NCBI RefSeq assembly: GCF_030697925.1
Contig: NZ_JAUYOJ010000027.1
Location: 1 to 37,993 of the forward strand
Direction: 5' to 3'
Length of the DNA: 37,993 nucleotides
Source of the DNA: Phenylobacterium sp.
GTDB lineage: Bacteria > Pseudomonadota > Alphaproteobacteria > Caulobacterales > Caulobacteraceae
Part shown: positions 35,474 to 37,993 of the stretch, one piece after another
Layout: each line of letters begins with the position of its first letter
How positions within the stretch are numbered: the stretch's first letter is position 1
Translations under genes and position numbers: made by a program
Notes under the pieces: generated by a model
Seen by the model: only the letters and a program-made list of their open reading frames with translations
Told to the model about the DNA's origin: nothing
Database searches by the model: none

Positions 35474-36793
35474 ATGCCTAAGCCAGCTTCCGCCATGGAC
35501 GGCCTGCCGAAGGGTTCCTTCGCGATCATTTTCGGGGTCTCGCTGGTGACCGCCATGGGCAATACCGGGATGATCTCGGTGCTGCCGGCCATCGGCCGCT
35601 CGATCGGCATTCCCGATCCGATGGTGGCGGCGATCTTCTCGCTCTCGGCCCTGTTGTGGGCGTTTTCCTCACCGTGGTGGGCCAGGGCCTCGGACAAACA
35701 CGGCCGCAAGCCGCTGATGCTGATCGGCCTGACCGGCTTCATGATGTCGATGATCGCCTGCGGCCTGGTGGTCGCCGCGGGCCTCTATCACCTGACGACG
35801 CCCATGGTGATCTTCGTCTTCTTCCTGTTCGCGCGGGCCCTGTTCGGTTTGTTCGGCGCGGCCTCGAACCCCGCCACCCAGGCCTATCTGGCCGAGCACA
35901 CCCCGCCGGAGAAGCGCACCCAGGCCATGTCCAGCCTGGCCGGCGCCTTCGGCCTGGGCACGGTCATCGGGCCGTTCGTCGCACCGCTGTTCGTGCTGCC
36001 GTTCAAGGGTGGCCTGGCAGGCCCGCTGTTCGGTTTCGCGGTCATCGCCGGGATCATGTTGTTCATCGTCTGGAAGAAGCTGCCCGAGAGCCAGAACATG
36101 CCCGTCGCCCCGGTGAAGGCGCCTCCGGTCAAGGGCGTGGTTGCGGTGAAGGAAAAGCCCATGTGGCGCGATCCGCGCGTCACACCCTTCCTGATCTATG
36201 GCTTCATCGTCGCCGTCTGCCAGACCGCCCAGGGCCAAACCCTCGGCTTCTTGATCATCGACCAGCTCGACCTCTCGCCGATGAAGGCCCAGGGCTTCAT
36301 CGCCATCGCCATGATGTTCGGCGCGGTGGCCGGCCTGCTCGCCCAATGGGGCATCATCCGCATGTTCGAGATGACCCCGCGCCAGCTCTTGCGCTGGGGC
36401 GTGGGCGTCGCCGCCGTCGGCAATGTCATCGTGGCTTTCCAGCCGACCTATGCCGCGGTTGTGGCGGGCTACGCCATCTCCAGCCTGGGGTTCGGCTTGG
36501 CGCGGCCGGGCTTCACGGCGGGCTCCTCGCTAGCGGTCGACATGCACGAACAGGCCCGGGTCGCCGGCGCCGTGGCCGCGGTCAACGGGGTCAATGTGGT
36601 GCTGGCCCCGGCCTTCGTCTGGCTCTACCAGGCCGTGGCCCCGGCGCCCTTCGTGCTGTGCGCGGTGCTCATGCTGGCCATGCTGGTCTACGCCTTCCGG
36701 AACCCCCAACTGCGCAACGCCGCGCCGTCGCCCACCACCCGCGCCGACGCCGCCAAGGCGACGCTGGAAAAGGGCGACGAAGGCGGGGGGTAA
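35474..36793 (+). CDS. MFS transporter, drug exporter (DHA1/TetA-like)
   Basis: A 439-residue 12-segment major facilitator protein. ASDKHGRKPLML (72-83) is motif A in the loop between helices 2 and 3, and GAFGLGTVIGPFVAP in helix 5 is the antiporter motif C, so it is probably a proton-coupled exporter. A long cytoplasmic loop rich in Lys and Pro divides the halves. There is no clear ribosome binding site before the ATG. Cargo unknown. It is followed by a REP-like repeat and an IS110 element. Confidence 0.88.
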   Translation: MPKPASAMDGLPKGSFAIIFGVSLVTAMGNTGMISVLPAIGRSIGIPDPMVAAIFSLSALLWAFSSPWWARASDKHGRKPLMLIGLTGFMMSMIACGLVVAAGLYHLTTPMVIFVFFLFARALFGLFGAASNPATQAYLAEHTPPEKRTQAMSSLAGAFGLGTVIGPFVAPLFVLPFKGGLAGPLFGFAVIAGIMLFIVWKKLPESQNMPVAPVKAPPVKGVVAVKEKPMWRDPRVTPFLIYGFIVAVCQTAQGQTLGFLIIDQLDLSPMKAQGFIAIAMMFGAVAGLLAQWGIIRMFEMTPRQLLRWGVGVAAVGNVIVAFQPTYAAVVAGYAISSLGFGLARPGFTAGSSLAVDMHEQARVAGAVAAVNGVNVVLAPAFVWLYQAVAPAPFVLCAVLMLAMLVYAFRNPQLRNAAPSPTTRADAAKATLEKGDEGGG

Positions 36794-36795
36794 TA

Positions 36796-36828
36796 GATCC
36801 TCCCCCGCGCGCAGCGCGGTTTGGGGAG
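36796..36828. repeat. dispersed intergenic palindromic repeat, copy 2
   Basis: GATCCTCCCCC, CGCGCAGCGCGG, then TTTGGGGAG: nearly the same as 5498-5531, differing by one missing A and AAA replaced with TTT. The homology stops at 36828, and the transposase gene ends 10 nt later. The rest of the longer copy 1 element is absent here, suggesting that it was interrupted by the insertion sequence. Confidence 0.6.
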
Positions 36829-36837
36829 CAACCGTAG

Positions 36838-37785
36838 TTAGGCTGGCGCATGTCTCCAGTCTGTGTTGTCGCGGATCATGGCGTTGAGGGTGACGAGGAG
36901 CCGTCGCATGCAGGCGGTGAGGGCGAGCTTTGTGGGCTTTCCGGCCTGGACCAAGCGCTGGAAGACCGGGCGTGGCCCGAGCTTGGCGCGGAGCGAGGCG
37001 ACGGCGGCCATGTAGAGGGCCTGGCGGGGTCTGGCTCGGCCGCCGGAGCAGACGGCTCTGCCGGTCCAGGCTCCGCTTTTGCGGATGAAGGGGGCCAGAC
37101 CTGCGAGCTTGGCGATGGCCTTGCCGCCGACGCGTCCCAGCTCGGGCATGTGGGCGACCAGCTCAGCGGCCACCAGCGGTCCGACGCCTGGCGCGGTCTG
37201 CAGTCGGGTCCAGATGGCCTTGAGGTCCGGGTTGTCGCGCAGCTGGGCGAGCGCCTGGCGGGTGAGCTCGCGGGCCTCCATGGCCGCCGCCGCGGCCAGC
37301 CCCTCCAGCGCCGCGCGCGCGGGGGCGTGGTCCAGCGCCTGGGCCTGGGCCGTCAGCTGCCGGGCGACCCGGCCCGCGGCCTGACGCGCCGCCAGCAGGT
37401 CCTTCAGACGCTGGCGCTCATCGTCCAGCTCCACAGGCCGGCCCTGGGTCTGGGCCACGAAGCGGGCGATCAGCGCCGCATCGATGGCGTCGGTCTTGGC
37501 TGGGGCGCCCAAGGCCCGGGCCAACGCCCGCACCCGCGCCGGATCGGCCCAGCGCACCTCCAGTCCGGCTTCGATCAGCGCCCGCACCAGGCCCCGCTCG
37601 TAGCCCCCGGAAGGCTCCACCCCCACCACGACCGGGCGCTCCAGCGCCCCAAGGCGGGCGATCAGCGTCCGCCAGCCGGCCGCACTGTTGCTCGCCCGCC
37701 AGGTCTTCGGCTGACCCAGCACGCTGACATCCAGCATCGTCTTGGCGACATCCACGCCCACATGGGCGATCTCTTGTGACATCAT
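36838..37785 (-). CDS. IS110-family transposase
   Basis: A 315-residue DEDD recombinase. The RuvC-like N-terminal domain shows Asp12 in HVGVDVAK, Glu57 in GVEPSGGYE, and Asp99/Asp102 in KTDAIDA, a full DEDD set. A coiled-coil linker (about 120-180) leads to the Transposase_20 domain with TAPGVGPLVAAEL (197-209), RKSG with the probable catalytic Ser237, and SGGRARPRQALYMAA (247-261). The frame is complete, so it may be active. Two ATGs (37785 and 37782) follow GAGG; the second gives better spacing. These enzymes act with an RNA encoded in the element's non-coding end. Confidence 0.92.
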   Translation of the reverse strand: MMSQEIAHVGVDVAKTMLDVSVLGQPKTWRASNSAAGWRTLIARLGALERPVVVGVEPSGGYERGLVRALIEAGLEVRWADPARVRALARALGAPAKTDAIDAALIARFVAQTQGRPVELDDERQRLKDLLAARQAAGRVARQLTAQAQALDHAPARAALEGLAAAAAMEARELTRQALAQLRDNPDLKAIWTRLQTAPGVGPLVAAELVAHMPELGRVGGKAIAKLAGLAPFIRKSGAWTGRAVCSGGRARPRQALYMAAVASLRAKLGPRPVFQRLVQAGKPTKLALTACMRRLLVTLNAMIRDNTDWRHAPA

Positions 37786-37993
37786 CCTCGCGCCCCATCC
37801 TCGTAGGTGCGGGCTCTGGGCCCAGGCAACCGTTCGGGTTCAGAAGGACGCCCCGCCGGACCCAAGCTCCCCCACGGGCTGTGAACCTAGGTGGCGACGG
37901 TCTCGACGGTGCGGCGGCCGGCCGCTGGCGTGATGAGCGCCTCGGCCGGCCGCTCTGCAAATCTAGCGCAAGCCAAATACACGAGGTGGATCG
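37786..37993 (-). ncRNA. possible bridge RNA region of the IS110 element
   Basis: The 208 nt upstream of the transposase hold no convincing gene. They contain a strong stem: two copies of the palindromic CGGCCGGCCG (37915-37924 and 37943-37952), with an inner GGCG/CGCC pair, and CTGGGCCCAG near 37816-37825. In IS110-group elements this left end encodes the bridge (seeker) RNA that binds donor and target DNA. Exact ends and guide loops cannot be set without the other boundary. Confidence 0.4.

Larger units (their letters stand above)
36829..37993 (-). mobile_element. IS110-family insertion sequence, partial at window end
   Basis: One transposase gene plus a long non-coding stretch upstream of it. 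The left limit is taken as the end of the palindromic repeat (36828) and is approximate; the right limit lies beyond the window or cannot be placed. No terminal inverted repeats are seen, as expected for this family. There are under 15 nt beyond the transposase stop but over 200 nt before its start, the layout of the IS110 group. Confidence 0.65.

Overview
The window is GC-rich, gene-dense DNA from an alphaproteobacterium. The gene set fits Caulobacterales (Caulobacter or Phenylobacterium type): a DUF1013 cell-cycle regulator, YdcH-type DUF465 proteins, an alphaproteobacterial-type MotA, a ydbH-ynbE-ydbL cassette and many fatty-acyl-CoA genes. The assignment is inferred from gene content; no rRNA or tRNA gene was seen.

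Layout. 1-5.5 kb (+): the 3' end of a luciferase-like flavin oxidoreductase with an alpha/beta hydrolase, an exported hypothetical protein, dodecin, a c5-type cytochrome lipoprotein overlapping a Tat-exported FAD lactone dehydrogenase, and a DsbA-fold protein. 5.6-10.5 kb (-): two thiolases and a FadB-type multifunctional beta-oxidation enzyme. 10.7-15.1 kb (+): a short-chain dehydrogenase, then ydbH-ynbE-ydbL for lipid transport between the membranes. 15.1-22.4 kb: DUF885 metallopeptidase (-), amino-acid permease (+), RmlD-like reductase (-), MATE exporter (+) and a serine beta-lactamase-fold esterase (-). 22.6-27.5 kb (+): acyl-CoA dehydrogenase, acyl-CoA synthetase, FMN reductase and RibB with a dead RibA-like domain; the last three overlap by ATGA. 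27.5-32.7 kb: TylF-like methyltransferase, small lipoprotein, DUF1013 regulator with a 17-codon leader ORF, two DUF465 proteins, ubiX with a TIGR02444 gene, a VOC protein and a diguanylate cyclase. 32.7-34.5 kb (+): purE-purK behind a strongly structured leader. 34.5-36.8 kb: motA (-) and an MFS exporter (+). 36.8 kb to the end: an IS110-family element running off the window.

How it works together. Fatty-acyl-CoA catabolism is the main theme: activation (synthetase), dehydrogenation (acyl-CoA dehydrogenase), hydration and oxidation (FadB) and thiolysis (two thiolases). Two near-identical 14-bp dyads of the form AAAC-N4-GTTT lie in front of the fadB operon and of the acyl-CoA dehydrogenase, suggesting one shared PsrA/FadR-like TetR repressor. 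Flavin use is a second theme: flavin-dependent oxidoreductase, dodecin, FAD dehydrogenase, FMN reductase, RibB and UbiX.

Most noteworthy: the paired operators, the leader ORF and hairpin before the DUF1013 gene, the two-hairpin purE leader, the IS110 element with a long structured non-coding end that may encode a bridge RNA and that sits against a dispersed palindromic repeat, and the cytochrome/FAD-dehydrogenase pair.
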